Source: Triplophysa rosa
Lineage: Eukaryota; Chordata; Actinopteri; Cypriniformes; Nemacheilidae
Direction of reading: 5' to 3'
Length of the DNA stretch: 64,000 nucleotides
Assembly (NCBI RefSeq): GCF_024868665.1
Contig: NC_079891.1
Coordinates: 22,444,946 to 22,508,945 of the forward strand
The notes under the pieces were generated by a model. The model did no database searches. It was not told the origin of the DNA and worked only from the letters and a program-made list of their open reading frames with translations. Shown here in pieces: positions 9,298 to 21,282 of this stretch. The position numbers and the translations under genes are program-made. Position 1 is the first letter of the stretch; each line of letters opens with the position of its first letter.

Positions 9298-9716
9298 ACT
9301 TGAAAAATTTTAACTTCCGTTGTCGCGACTCTCTCTCAATGGCTCTGGACAAGTTGAGATATGCTCAACTTTATGCAAATGCTGAGCGACTACCAATGGG
9401 AGTACAGCAGCGGAGCTCACGTCATCTGTCTCTCTTCTGTTACTGCAGGGTTTATAAATGTTTCTAGGACAACCATAGCTAGGAAGGCCTTCTAACGACA
9501 TCCTAGTGAGAGACTGGCGTCACACAGCGATATAGTCGCTGGCTGTCTGAGCGCAGCTTTAGCCAGATTTTCTTAACAACTTTCATGTGTTTTTGCATTC
9601 TCTCTGTCTTTCATCTTGCTGTTGAGTGACTTTGTGACTCCTGAAGTTTGTTTTCATTGGAATTAAACAGACAATATAATCTTATATAATTAAGGCAATA
9701 TATATAAATTCAAAGA
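9298..9716. other. Spacer with distant similarity to the host-element flank
   Basis: 9319-9360 (CTCTCTCAATGGCTCTGGACAAG) resembles 3840-3890 (CTGTCTCTCAACGGCTCTGAAC), suggesting an old related repeat. Nothing else is assignable. Confidence 0.35.
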
Positions 9717-10245
9717 TATCAAAACTAGATGCCGCATTCAAGCTCACCAGGCACGTAGACGCGGTCCACTGACGTCACTCACAGTTTGCTAGAATGCCAC
9801 AACTTTTAATTCCCCTAAAATTGGATACCCTTTCGTTGTTGTCACGTATTATTGTAGGAAATATAATGTTTGAATTTACACAACAACAAATATGTTTTCA
9901 TAATCATACACAGTCAGCTTGCTCTTGAGTGTTAACAGACCGGCTTGGCAGGGTTGCCAGATCTGTGAAACAATATCCTTCATCACGAGCCTAACCTCCC
10001 TAGTCCAAATAACAGAACTTAACATCCATAAATGAAATTATTTTAAGATTGACAGCTATATAACAAAATCCTTTCACTCCTAACCTGTGGATAAAACAAA
10101 CCGGAGCAACAGTTAAAAAGAAATTCCGCTGGAAAGCAGCAGACTTGGCAACACAGACCTGCTCGCACCATTCCAATATGGCAGTCGACCTACATTTAGC
10201 GGCCCATAGAAACAGATGCTAATGTGGCATCTAGTTTTGATATCT
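9717..10245. mobile_element. TIR element (MITE-like, about 530 bp)
   Basis: The ends ATATCAAAACTAGATGCC and, inverted at 10222-10245, GGCATCTAGTTTTGATAT are perfect over about 18 bp and continue imperfectly (GCATT / AATGT). The element sits within GATATC on both sides, so a TA duplication (Tc1/mariner-like) is possible but not certain. It has no coding capacity. Confidence 0.75.
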
Positions 10246-12594
10246 AGAGCTTCTGCATAGAAATAAAGAGTTCAACAATAAACAAATCCAGAGCAGGAGG
10301 AGGAGCTTACTATCAAAAAATGTGCGACAGTTATGGTGTGGATGTAGTTATGGTTTACATGTAACTAATACTTTTTTCATTTTTTGTGTTCTATTTATGT
10401 ATTTATTTAGTTAGTGTTTTATATTTTGTATGTTCTGTGCATATAACCAAAAGTTTTTAACTAACTTTAACCAAGTTGACTACTAATCACAAATTGATAC
10501 TAATTTTCTTGTTAGTGTCCCTGCTTGTATTATTTGCTGCAATGGTTCAGTTTAGAGCTTTGTTTGTGTGTTGCTGTGCATGTGGCCTTTGCCTGGATCA
10601 GGCCTGTGTGTGATGCTGTCTTGCTGTTGAACATAGACAGTGAGCAGAGTAATTAGCCTTCTGGCCAGTGTGTGTGTGTGTGTGTGTGCACCAGAGGAAG
10701 TGTTACGGAGCACTAAAATATTTTCATTTCACACACACACACTCTCTCTCTGCTTCGGTCTTTCTCTCTTTCCCTGAAGCTGCATGTTTTACATGAGCTG
10801 AAGCCCATTTTACATGGTGTCTGCCTCTCATACAGACATGCGAAGGCTTCCACACATCAGGCAGTCATGCGTGTGTGTGTGTGTGCGGAAGCAGAAGTGT
10901 GAGTGATTGTGGCAGCAGCAGTCTTATTATCCCTCTGTCCACTATCCTTTCATCCAATACTTGTTCCACTGCCACACACAACCTCTCTCTCTCTCTCTTG
11001 TGTGTGTGTTTTCAGATTCAGATAAAGGGGTTCTACACTACAAATAAGGTAATAATAGAAAGAACATGGCAAAAAGACAATTTTTAACCACAAAACCACT
11101 CAAAGTACCCATAAAGCCGCCATTTAAAATTCTTCATTTTATTGATGGTATTACTGTTGCTCAGATACCGTGGGGTCCAGGACCATTAGAAATGTGAAAT
11201 TTTGAATAAGGATGCTGATAAGACAATAGCTGCACATGCCAAAATTGAAATTCATGTTAGTTTAAATTTGTAACAATTTAACTTGTTACACTGATAATAT
11301 AATTTGTCTTGTGAAATGTGGTAGTAATGTTATTTCAATAGTGTTCTCAAAATATTGGACCTCGCTCACTGTGTGTCTACCTAAACTATATTTCATACAC
11401 AAAAAAGCCATTCATAATTTCTTATGCAGGTCCACATAAAGGAAGTTACATTGTATTTCCAAAAGGTTTACAGTTCCCAATGTTTAAGTCTTTGTTTGGG
11501 GTTGTAGCTGTGAGGATCCTTGTCGTGCACCCCCATCTTTCATTGACCGTCCCTGAATCAATGATTATATGTCTGCTGAATCGATCCAGAAATCCTAGAT
11601 GGAGGAACCACTGTCAGAACCTCCAGTGTAAGACAATCTTTCTCTCTCTCTCTGGCTTTCTCTCTCGTCCCCCACACCCCTCACCTCATAAATTAGATAG
11701 AAAGCATTGGGTTTTTAGCCCCCAACACTCACGCACAACACGCACGCTCACACACACATATTTCTAATCGTCATTACCAGTAGACTCCACTTACTCAGTG
11801 CATGGCCATTGGAGACACTGGCTACAAGTGCCAGACAGCCTATCTGAATGTGTTTATATGTTTGTATGTGTTCACATGCATATGTGTATGCGCTCTTGTG
11901 CCCCCACCTGCTACCAATTCACTCAGCCAAAGAGTATGAGAGTGAGACAGACACAGAAAAAAAGAGGGTCTGTTCCCCTGCCTGGGTCATAGGGTCCTGT
12001 GGAAGGACAGCCGTCCTCTCTCATTCATATTCATTCACCCTGTTCCCTGTCCCCATCAGCTGCCATCTCTCCTGCAACACCCCCAACAACAACCAAGCAC
12101 CCAACCACCCCCACCCTGAGCATTTCTTTGTGCCCACCGTGAGGCTCTCCTTTCCAGCCATGCTTGCCTTTTGTTCCCTTCTGGTCCTCCCCTCCCCTGG
12201 TTCTCTCTCCTTACCGAGCAGCAGACGGCTAGTTGTGTTTGGGACAACTGAACAAACACACCGGGTCCGGGCAGGATGAGGGAGGTGGAGGACACACCTG
12301 AAACCTCCATGGCTTCCTTGAAACCTTCTGTCTCCACACTTAACAGCATCCTCTTGTGCCGGGACGTGTCAGTTATTGTTTGAGAACTTGTAATTTTGGG
12401 ATATATTTGACGTTTTTTTGATTACTATAAATCAAACTGCAGTTGGTTTGTTTTGATTTAAGCCATAATAACTAAAAAATACACCTAACTAACACAATAA
12501 AACACTTGATAACTTGATAAAAAACCAATGGGAAAAAAAAGTTGATTTATCTCATTTTGGTACCAAACTCTTCATATATGCTCATGCATTGCTT
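10246..12594. other. Intergenic or intronic DNA with microsatellites
   Basis: It holds (GT)n at 10668-10688, (CA)n(CT)n at 10731-10751, GT at 10869-10886, (CT)n(GT)n at 10983-11010 and CT at 11640-11655. A strong-looking acceptor TGTGTTTTCAG at 11004-11014 precedes a 33-nt open stretch ending AAG|GTAATA, too short to call as an exon. Open frames around 11848-12279 are low-complexity. No gene is supported. Confidence 0.5.
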
Positions 12595-13070
12595 ATAAAA
12601 ATATAAAACCGCAGTATGTGCCAAAATGTTAAACTTTTGTTTCATCTCTCTATAGAATATTATTCCAGCAGTCTGGTGCGAAATCCTGGTGGGCTTTGTT
12701 ATCAGACAGCAGTGGTTTCCTTTGCCGTAATGAGCACTGCACTCAGATTCTGTGTATTTCTTATGGTAGAATTATGAACACAGCTGTTATAAAGTAAAAG
12801 AGATGTCTGCAGATCATTAGCTGTTACCTTTAGCATTCGTTTGAGGATTTTACTGCCTGCCCTTATACTGATCTTCATAAGACGCCTACTGTTATTGCGA
12901 ATAGCAACAGTGCAGATTTTTCTCTGCTTGTTAAGTATTCTACCTGATGATGGACAGATGGAGGACCAAGACTTCAAAAACCCTTTTGTTACCTATTCCA
13001 GTCTTCTTCAACAGCTCTTTGAGTTTTTCTGAAATCTTTATTGATCAGGTCACGTAGAATTCTGAACTGG
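12595..13070 (-). pseudogene. Tc1/mariner-type transposase relic
   Basis: On the minus strand the translated pieces follow Tc1 transposase order. An HTH-linker portion contains SRRLMKIS and DLQTSLLLYNSCVHNSTIRN, the typical DNA-binding region. Further on, after a frame change, comes CWNNIL.RDETKV.HFG, which matches the family's catalytic DE(T/S)K region with stop codons inside. The frames are broken by shifts and stops, so it is dead. TIRs were not located. Confidence 0.75.
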
Positions 13071-13516
13071 CTTTTCACAAGGTCATTATAAATGAGGTTA
13101 ACATATTTTTCATCAAATTATATTTAGTTTATACTAATTGACTAATTTAATAATAATAATGGCATAAGCAGTCATTGCTCATTGATTGACATATCTAAAT
13201 CTTGAAGAAGGAGGAACATTAAACACTAACAAGTGTTTCTCTTTACTGAAAAACAAATAACATCTAATTTAAAAAAAAATCGCCTTTAAAGTTGTCCATC
13301 AGAGGCGCTGTAGCAGGCCGTTTCTAAGAAGAAACAGGTTTGTTTTAAAACTGTCTATTGGCTTACCTCTGTAATTATGTTGTGGAGAGGAGATGAACCT
13401 GAAAGCAGAAATTCTAAGATTTACATAGAGACCAGACTTGAGCGGACAGCAGAGAGTGAAGTTTGTAGGCTTGTTTCCCACCATTTTTGTTCGCGATGTT
13501 GCTGCATCCACTCACA
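13071..13516. other. Unassigned spacer
   Basis: AT-rich; no gene or repeat boundary is recognised. Confidence 0.4.
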
Positions 13517-13694
13517 AAAATAAAGTTTTGATATATTTACGGTAGGAAATTTACAAAATATCTTCGCGATAATGATCTTTACTTAATATCCTAATGATTT
13601 TTTGCATAAAAGAAAAATCTATAATTTTGACCCATATAATGTATACAAACATACCCGTGCTACTTATGACTGGTTTTGTGGTCCAGGGTCACAT
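13517..13694 (-). mobile_element. Cyprinid MITE fragment (TGTGACCCTGGACCACAAAA end)
   Basis: The right end is the inverse of TGTGACCCTGGACCACAAAA, followed inward by CCAGTCATAAGTAGCACGGG. I know this as a very common interspersed element end in cyprinid genomes. The left side (GATATATTTACGGTAGG) also fits that family. It is non-coding. Confidence 0.7.
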
Positions 13695-14928
13695 ATTTTA
13701 TATAAAATAATGTCATTATGTTTAAGCTTCATTATATGCTTCATTATAATTCATCTATCTAAATTCTAAAATACTTAACTCACTGTTTAGGTTAAAAAAC
13801 AAAAAGTATCCCAATACATTCTTTACAGCCAATGCCATAGATTGTATGTATTAAACTGTCTAGGAGTCACTGCAATTTTATTTACAGTAAAATCCTCAGA
13901 TAAAAGTGAAATCTTTCACCAAATTAGCGCTGCGAGATATTTGGTGTTGTTTGTCAGTATGAAAAAGACCCTGTTAACTGACCTTTTTGATGTTACAAAA
14001 ATGCAATCAGCTCATAGTCTACATTTTCACTCTTCTTGTCAAAATGTGGACACACTAGACAATATTTTTTATAATCTTAAAAACATTTTTTATTAAAATT
14101 GAAAATGTATTTGTGTAATAACTGTAACCCTAAGGTGCCAATTACAGACATATGCGAAAACTGTGTTCAGAGAACGCATTGTGTTTGAAGTCTGTCATTG
14201 TGTACTTCTCACAGAGAATGCACACTTACATCCTAATGTCCTACTGCTCTCAGATCTGGTGCTTTATTTATAACTGACATTGTGTTGTGTCCTGTAGGAG
14301 AAGTAATGGTGGTGTACAAGGCCGTTTGGTGTCATTTCTCCCAGTGGTAAAAACCAGCAAGCAAACAGTCTGATTTAAGAGACGATACCTCTTCCTCATA
14401 AACTCCAGACCTGTAGAGATTTTAGACAAAAGAGCTCGCACCACAACATGAAATACAACCTTGAGCTGAGTGTCCTCAAAGCAACACAGACCGCTTGAGG
14501 AGGGGAGCAGAAGCACAGAGAAGATGAAACATGAAAGCAGAAACGGGGAAAGAGGAAAGCTGATGAGACCATATGGGTGGAAACACAGAACACAACAAAC
14601 ACTTATTTGATTTTCAAGTACAACCAGGACATACAAATACCTCAACCTATGTATGGGTTAGATATGATTAGAGCGTTCTGATTATGAAAGCCATTAAATG
14701 AACCTTTTAAATATAAAAGATTCATTTATAAAATCACATGATGCTGCTTGCATATGAAAAGAAACAGAATGCATATTTCAAAACATTGTATTTATAGTAC
14801 GACATTTTAGTTTTTTTGTTTTTTAATAAATATATACTGTAACTTGGAGTTTTGAAATGCAATGGGCATGTTAAGTACCGATGAGCAAATAAGTGAGAGA
14901 CTAACATAGAGCCACCTTTGTGTTGTCA
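13695..14928. other. Spacer without recognised genes
   Basis: AT-rich sequence. The minus-strand open frame at 14268-14645 has no recognisable domain and no splice support. Confidence 0.45.
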
Positions 14929-15261
14929 TTAAAGGGATAGTTCACCCAAAAATGAAGATTCTGTCATCATTTACTCACCCTCGGGTAATTTCAAACCTGT
15001 ATACATTTCTTTGTTCTGCTAACAACACCACAAAGAAAGATATTTGGAAGAATGTAAGCAACCAAACAGATCTCACCCCCAATTTACTGCCATAGTATAG
15101 GGAAAAAATACTATGGGAGTCAATGGGAGATGAGATCTGTTTGGTTACTGACATTCTTCCAAATATCTTTCTTTGTGTTCAGCAGAACAGTGAAATTTTC
15201 ACAGGTTTGGAACAATCTGAGGATGAGTACATTTTCATTTTTGGGTGAACTATCCCTTTAA
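14929..15261. mobile_element. Angel-type foldback MITE, copy 1 (full length)
   Basis: The ends AAAGGGATAGTTCACCCAAA and, inverted, TTTGGGTGAACTATCCCTTT form long inverted repeats around a palindromic interior (ACTATGG/CCATAGT). TTAA is found at both borders (14929-14932 and 15258-15261), compatible with a TTAA duplication. Other copies are at 23855, 26671, 30885, 40480, 54535, 57835 and 62170. Confidence 0.9.
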
Positions 15262-15290
15262 GTATTACATGAGTAAGAGAGAATCTATTT

Positions 15291-15293
<3 letters not shown>

Positions 15294-15322
<29 letters not shown>
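15294..15322. repeat. (GA)n microsatellite
   Basis: About 14 uninterrupted GA units lie just after the Angel copy. Confidence 0.95.
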
Positions 15323-15324
<2 letters not shown>

Positions 15325-17539
15325 GTCCACCTTAGACAAACAGGAACACCTAGTCGCTGGGCAGTGTGAGTAAACATACGCTCACACATTCAGACTGGAG
15401 AAAACAAGTCATGGAGCAAAGTGTCATTCTGACTTCATCATCCTTTACCTTGCTGCTCACAACTGTTCTTCATCTGCAATTACAAATACAGACACACTGG
15501 ATGGTCAAGAATCTTACATAAACACACATACCCATGTAGCACTCATCATATGCATATTCGCATGACTTAAACTTGATGAGCTCAACCCAAACATCAATAA
15601 ATCAGCATCTGACACGGGGTGTTTTGTGACATCATTAACACTCGGAGAGGCACAATATGTCTGTCAATGCTTACAAACTCTCTGCTTTAGAATGAATGGG
15701 CAATCCTTGGTCTGACCCCACCTCCCTATTGAGGCCTGTCATGCGGCCTTTCATTTACATGTCATGTTTAATATCCGAACAAGCGCCTTAGTCATAATAG
15801 ATAAGTTCAGCTTAATGAGATTGATGTGTCTTTGATTGAGATCAAGATAAATGTTCAAACATTGAGTCTCATTCATATAACACGAGCAGAACGGATTTTT
15901 GTGGAAGTCATTTGTAAATTCATTCATAAATGAATTTAATGTGCTGCTCATGTTTCATGAAAGAGACCCATTGAAAACCTCAACTTGACACTAGGTACAA
16001 CGGATATGATACACTTTGATGACCCATTACATTTTTAAAGAATTAGTGACATAAATCCTGTTTTATGGGGTAGTGCATGGTAGTATCAACTCCAAGGTTA
16101 TGGATTTAATTTGTCAGGAAATAACACTGGTCATGTGTAAAATGTAGAATATTGAATACACTCAAAGTCTGTATGCATTTAAGCACACTTTCTTAAAGGA
16201 ATATTTCACTAAACGGTAAACATTTTCTCATAATTGAATGCCCTCCTCGGTGAATATAACTTCCTTCAGCTCAACACAGAGTTGTATTAAATAATATGTA
16301 TTTTTTTGCTATGCCAATTTCATTAATATGCAATGTACCGATCGCTAAATAAGTTCAAAATATGAGTTGTTTTCACTCACAAACTTATCTTTTTGCTTCA
16401 GAAGACATTTTTTAACCCGCTGCAGTATTACAGATTACTTTAATGGAGTTGCTTTTTTGGAGCTTGAAATGTTTATCTTTATTATAAGTGCTTCTATGAA
16501 ATAGGTTATAAATAAATAAAAACAAAATTGGCAAGAAATACATTCTCTGAGAATTTATATGAAAATAATTATTATTTTATGAAAATGTCACATCCATAAT
16601 GTTGAAATTGCCCATTTGTATTTTTTGCATGTATTGTCATTATTTTTTGGGAAAATATAACCAATTTAACAGGCCAACAAATAACAGATACTCAAAGAAG
16701 TTTAAGTGTCCCTGAAAATGTGTTTTAATGAAAAGGTGTATTATAAACCACCCTGTTTGGTTTTTAAAACCACATGCCTTAGCTGTTATAATCAATGCAG
16801 CCCCCAATAAGACTGAGCATTACATTGTGAGGACCTTACCAGTCAGTGAAGACATCTACCTTGAGTGCTTACCACCGTCCTTGGCCCAGAATTAAGTACC
16901 AATCAACAATATACATGAAGTAGAAAGAAGCTCTGTGAAGAAAGGATTCACATAATGGCTTATGATGTAGTTTTAATATAACTACTTCGAGAGCTAGATA
17001 CTCTTTCTATTGAGCAAGAGACCCTGAAGAGTACGAATGAAGCAACGTTTATAGACGTCAACGTGTTAGCTGAGATGGAGTGGAAGTTGTTGCTTTCTCA
17101 TTGTCATTGACCTTTGCCCAGTGACTCGTGCGGTGCTCTACAAAAGCCCCTTTTAGCATCAGCGTCATGCCTGTTGACATCCATTGCAATTGGTGTCGGT
17201 TGCCTCTTCCTGTCATGGCCAAGAAATGTCATCAGAGTGTGTGTTTGTTAGTGGAATACAAACTCAGCAGGTGGTTCCTTTGGCGCGTCTCAGTAACAGA
17301 AGAGAGGTCAAGGTTTCTTCTTGCCCTTGAAGTTGCATGTTCCCTATGTATATTTGGTAAGTGGCCCAAACAGCTGACAGAAACAAAATTTGGTAAAGGG
17401 GAGAGGAAAGTTAGACCTCTTCGCCCTGACAGAGTAAGAGACAAGCATTGAATACAAAGTTTTGGAGCTCAGCAACTGTGGAAAACGCTTTTGGTGTCCA
17501 CTGTTTTGCAATATTGTAAAGCAATTATGCCAATACTTT
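15323..17539. other. Spacer without recognised genes
   Basis: No coding signal or clear repeat. The 107-residue plus-strand frame at 17128-17451 has no recognisable domain. Confidence 0.45.
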
Positions 17540-18470
17540 GGATTTAAATTGAAATTTGAGTGTAAGAGAAAGTGAAAGGGTAGACAAATTTAAGATAGAA
17601 GGCTGAATGCAATGTCAAATCAATGAAATGGATGTAAGAAAAAATAAAAGATATGAGACAGGGGAGAAAAGGGAGGGAGGGAAGCCATGAAGGACACAGA
17701 GTGAGAGAGAGACGCTGTGGAGTGCAAAGTAACGAGAGAAGACACAAAAAAAAGTAATAGAAATACATACAGAGCAAAAGAGAGTGAGTGGGAGAAACAG
17801 GTAAAGTGAGAAAAAGAGTAAAAAAAGAACAACTAATAGAATTAAAGAGAAAGGACAGTGATAACCCTGGCTCCTCTTCCACGGCTGAGGAGGGAGCGGC
17901 CTCTGTGGGCTTCTGCTGTAACCATAGCAACGGTTATAAGAGGAAGAGGAAGTGGCAGAAAATAGAATGTGGCTTTGCTGAGCCCTGCAGTCCTGCAGCA
18001 GCGCTCTCCTCCCCGCACCAGAGAGAAAAAGAAACCAGGCATGTGGGAGAGGATAAATAATTGGAGTAAAAGTAGTGGAGTGGGAAAAGTCAGAATTTTA
18101 ATAATATAAGTCATAAGAGGAGAGAAGAGAACGGAATGGAAGAGCGGAGACGGGATGAGATGAGGCGAGGCGATCAGCAGTAGTGTTCTGAGAAAGTGTA
18201 GAGACTTGGGGAAAAAATAAGGCAGTTAGTAAATCTTGAATGTTGATAAGAAAATGAGCGAATAAGAAATAGGAGAGAGAGGGAAGGAGAGAGGAGTAAT
18301 TGCAATGACCCTGGAGAAAGCAGAGGAGAGAAATGGAGAGAAAGTAGAGGAGACAGAGAGAGTGAGGGAGGGTGGAATGTTCCAGAGGAAGGAGGAGAAG
18401 AGCGAGTACACAGTGCAACCAAGAGGGAAAGAAAGGAAGAAGATGCAAAAGTATTGAGAAATGGATGTTC
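17540..18470 (+). repeat. Strand-asymmetric purine-rich tract (about 900 bp)
   Basis: The plus strand is dominated by G and A (GAGAGAGA, GGAAGGAG, AAAGAGA) over roughly 900 bp, interrupted near 17870-18010 by a mixed, conserved-looking block holding an X-box. The long frames on the minus strand are Ser/Leu/Phe-rich artefacts of this bias. Confidence 0.75.
17918..17931 (+). promoter_or_regulatory. Perfect RFX-type X-box
   Basis: GTAACCATAGCAAC fits the palindromic RFX consensus GTNRCC-N2-RGYAAC at every position. It sits in a mixed-composition block followed by AGGAAGTGG, an ETS-like core. RFX sites occur in ciliary and neural gene promoters and enhancers; function here is inferred. Confidence 0.5.
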
Positions 18471-19187
18471 AATTTGTTCTGAAACATGACATGGCACAGG
18501 CTCACCTTTAACCTGTGACCCAATAATTTGGTGTTATAGACATGTTAAAAATGATAATTGCACTAGTAATAATAATGCACAGTGTTTTTTTCTCTTAGGG
18601 TAGCTGTGATGAGGCTACCTCGTGATGATGATATAATAGTATAGAGATTATAAAAGCATGACACCTGTTTCTCTTAGGGTTAAATAAGGCCCAGGTCTTG
18701 TCTTGTACAAGGCACAGCATTTCCTCAGATTAACCCACCAGCCTTAGTAACTGATTTACAATGTCTTGAAACTTATGATTACATTACAGCGATAAACAAT
18801 CAGTTGTTTTAAATGACCATTAAGTGGTATCATACAGAATTGAAAAGCTTTGTGTATTAGATCTTTAGCTATATGACCAGAAGCATACCACTTTATTTTA
18901 ACATAATAAAGGAATTGAATTGCTCTTGTGTCTATTGGAACAAAACTTGTGTTGTAGTGCCAACAGGCGCCTACGGACCACCCACAATCCATTCACTGAC
19001 TGTCTGATGCATATTGCATGCAAAAATAGCAATCACTGGCTGAAATCACAAGTTCCAGTTTGATTGGCAGGGTTTACACAAGTTTCAAGAATAAGAGCAT
19101 GCACTTTTTATCAATCTACTTTTTTCTCAGTTTGACATAGTTGTGTTACAAGGTATCATGTACAATAATATGCCAATGATATTTATT
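18471..19187. other. Unassigned spacer
   Basis: No gene or repeat is recognised. Confidence 0.4.
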
Positions 19188-19598
19188 TTAAATGTCCAAT
19201 GTGTATTTTTTTGGAGAATCTATTGACAGAAATGCAATATAATATACATAACTATGTCTTCAGAGGTGTATAAAGAGCTTACATAAAGTGTTATGTTTTT
19301 ATTATCTTAAAAAGAGCTATTTCTATCTGCATACACCACGGGTCCCCTTGCATGGAATTCACCATGTTATTTCTACAGAAGCCATAAACTGACAAACTGC
19401 TCTTTAGAGCATGTTTCGCAAATGCGTTATCTCCTTCGGCAAAGAAGTGAAAATGTGACGACGTCTTTGTCCTGTGTCAGCCCACCATAGTGCTTTGAAA
19501 AGGAGGGGTGGAGTGAGCCATTGGTTGCAATTCGCAACCTCACCGCTAGATGCCCAAATGTTACACACAGCGCTAAATGTTATACACCAGACCTTTAA
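19188..19598. mobile_element. TTAA-flanked MITE-like element
   Basis: The ends read TTAAATGTCCAATGTGTA and, reversed, TTAAAGGTCTGGTGTATA. TTAA is at both borders. The left-end interior (ATTGACAGAAATGCAATATA) recurs at 33338-33360, which proves it is dispersed. It is non-coding; the superfamily (piggyBac or Kolobok-like) is inferred from TTAA only. Confidence 0.7.
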
Positions 19599-20704
19599 TA
19601 CATTTTTATGTGGTATAATCTGTTTCAGATTATCCACCACTAAATGGCATGTAAATACAAAAATAATGTTAGCTTTATGTGTTTATGAAATGCTTATTTT
19701 AATACTTTGTGCGGCATGATTATAACCAGAAATGTTATGTCCACCTAGTCAGTTTTGTGTATCGTCACCTTTTAACCAGTGGTAAAGCACAGTGTTGGTA
19801 CACAGGTAACACAGGTACAATGTTAGTGGACAAGGGGAGTGTGTGCGAGTCTGTGAAATCCAATAGGTCCATAGTATGCCATTGAGCTTCATGTATGTGC
19901 CTTGGGTGGGTGTTGGCAGACTGATGTCTGGTCAGCTGTCCAGACGCTTGGCCTGTACACAGACTTCAACACTGAGACACGTGGCTGTCAATGACTGCTT
20001 TATCTTTCTGAGACAGTGAGGGGTGGTGGCCACACCGGGGGTCTTATTGTGCGTCTGTGTATGCGCGCACGTGTGGGTGATTGAAATGGGGTGGATTAAA
20101 CAGCTGTGGTCAAAAGATGGATAGAGGGAGGCACCACATTTAACAGAGCAGATGGATGGACTGATGACCGTTATTTCCTTCTACACTTTTACATTTCATT
20201 TTTGTTTATTTATTCTGTCTTTCTTTTGAAGTCCAAAACTCAGTTTAGGTTTAAGCATTAGTTTAAACTTATATGTGCATATTGAAGAAAGATGAACTGT
20301 TTCTTGTACATTTATTTACCTTTTATATAATATGCTGATCTGCTATTAGGGGTGTTACAATATACCAGTATTGACAAAAATTAAATGATTTTCAATAATT
20401 ATCGATATCGTTTTAATACCAGACATACAATAATATTGTCAATTATTCAGCACCCATTTTAAATTTTGCCTTAAGAGCCACATTTGTTACACATACTCTC
20501 TCTGCCTCCCTACACTCATATTTTGAATGTGATTCATTGGCCAAAAAACAGAACACAAAATGAATAAAGTTAAATAAGAAATTGACTTATATTGTTATTT
20601 ATTTATTTTAGAATCTAATAGATATCTTGATAATATTATTGTTCTATTGTGAATGCTTTTAGCTCTGATAATCGTGTTGTGCAAATCTAATATATTGTGA
20701 CCTA
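19599..20704. other. Spacer without recognised genes
   Basis: It contains a short AT-rich stretch near 20343-20460 resembling an eroded hAT end (GGGGTGTTACAATAT...). No gene. Confidence 0.4.
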
Positions 20705-21178
20705 TAAGGCTCGATTCACATTTCGCGTCTAAAACCGCTCGCAAAACGTGAGACGCGCTGCTTTCTCCTTTTTTACAAAGCGCTCCGGCAGTTGCGCACG
20801 CAGAGCGTCTGCCGTTGCTAAGCAACCATGGGCCACGATAGCCGTTGAGACGAGGAGGTATAAACAAAGGATATATGGATTATATGCACTGAAAATACCT
20901 TGCAATAACTCTGCTACAAGATTTAGTTATGCTGTGATCATCTGTGTCTCCATCTTCATTGAGCTTGTCTATATTGGCTGGTTGGTTGGCTTGCGCCTTT
21001 CTGAAAAGTTGAGATTTTTTCATCTCGAGGCGCGCCGACGCGCCTGAAAAAAAGAACGCGTTGCACCGCATGCGCGTCGCGACCGCGTCGCCCCCTATTT
21101 CCGCGCGGCTGCCACACGTCTACATTTAAAATAACGAATATGCATGCGGAAAAGACGCGAAATAGGAATCCGGCCTAA
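20705..21178. mobile_element. PIF/Harbinger-like MITE (20708-21175) with TAA duplications
   Basis: The ends GGCTCGATTCACATTTCGCG and, reversed, GGCCGGATTCCTATTTCGCG are flanked by TAA at 20705-20707 and 21176-21178, the duplication expected for this superfamily. It is CpG-rich (GCGTCGCGACCGCGTCG near 21070), unlike its surroundings. A 99-residue frame inside is not a gene. Confidence 0.75.
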
Positions 21179-21282
21179 AGTATACTAAAAAACGCATTAC
21201 CAGTATAATGTAATTATTATAATTGTTCATATGATTGTGCTAATGAACACAGCAACAGCTGCTCAACTCACTTCTGCTGTCA

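Noticed and set aside
11004..11049. 33-nt possible microexon (TTTTCAG|...AAG|GTAATA)
   Set aside because: Too short, in a microsatellite region, no supporting neighbours.
12702..12977. 91-residue frame as a host gene
   Set aside because: Its translation matches Tc1 transposase and flanking frames carry stops; it is a transposon relic.
17544..18523. Several Ser/Leu/Phe-rich minus-strand frames over 60 codons
   Set aside because: Artefacts of the purine-rich plus strand; no domains.
20748..21047. 99-residue frame
   Set aside because: Lies entirely within a MITE with clear TIRs and TAA duplications.
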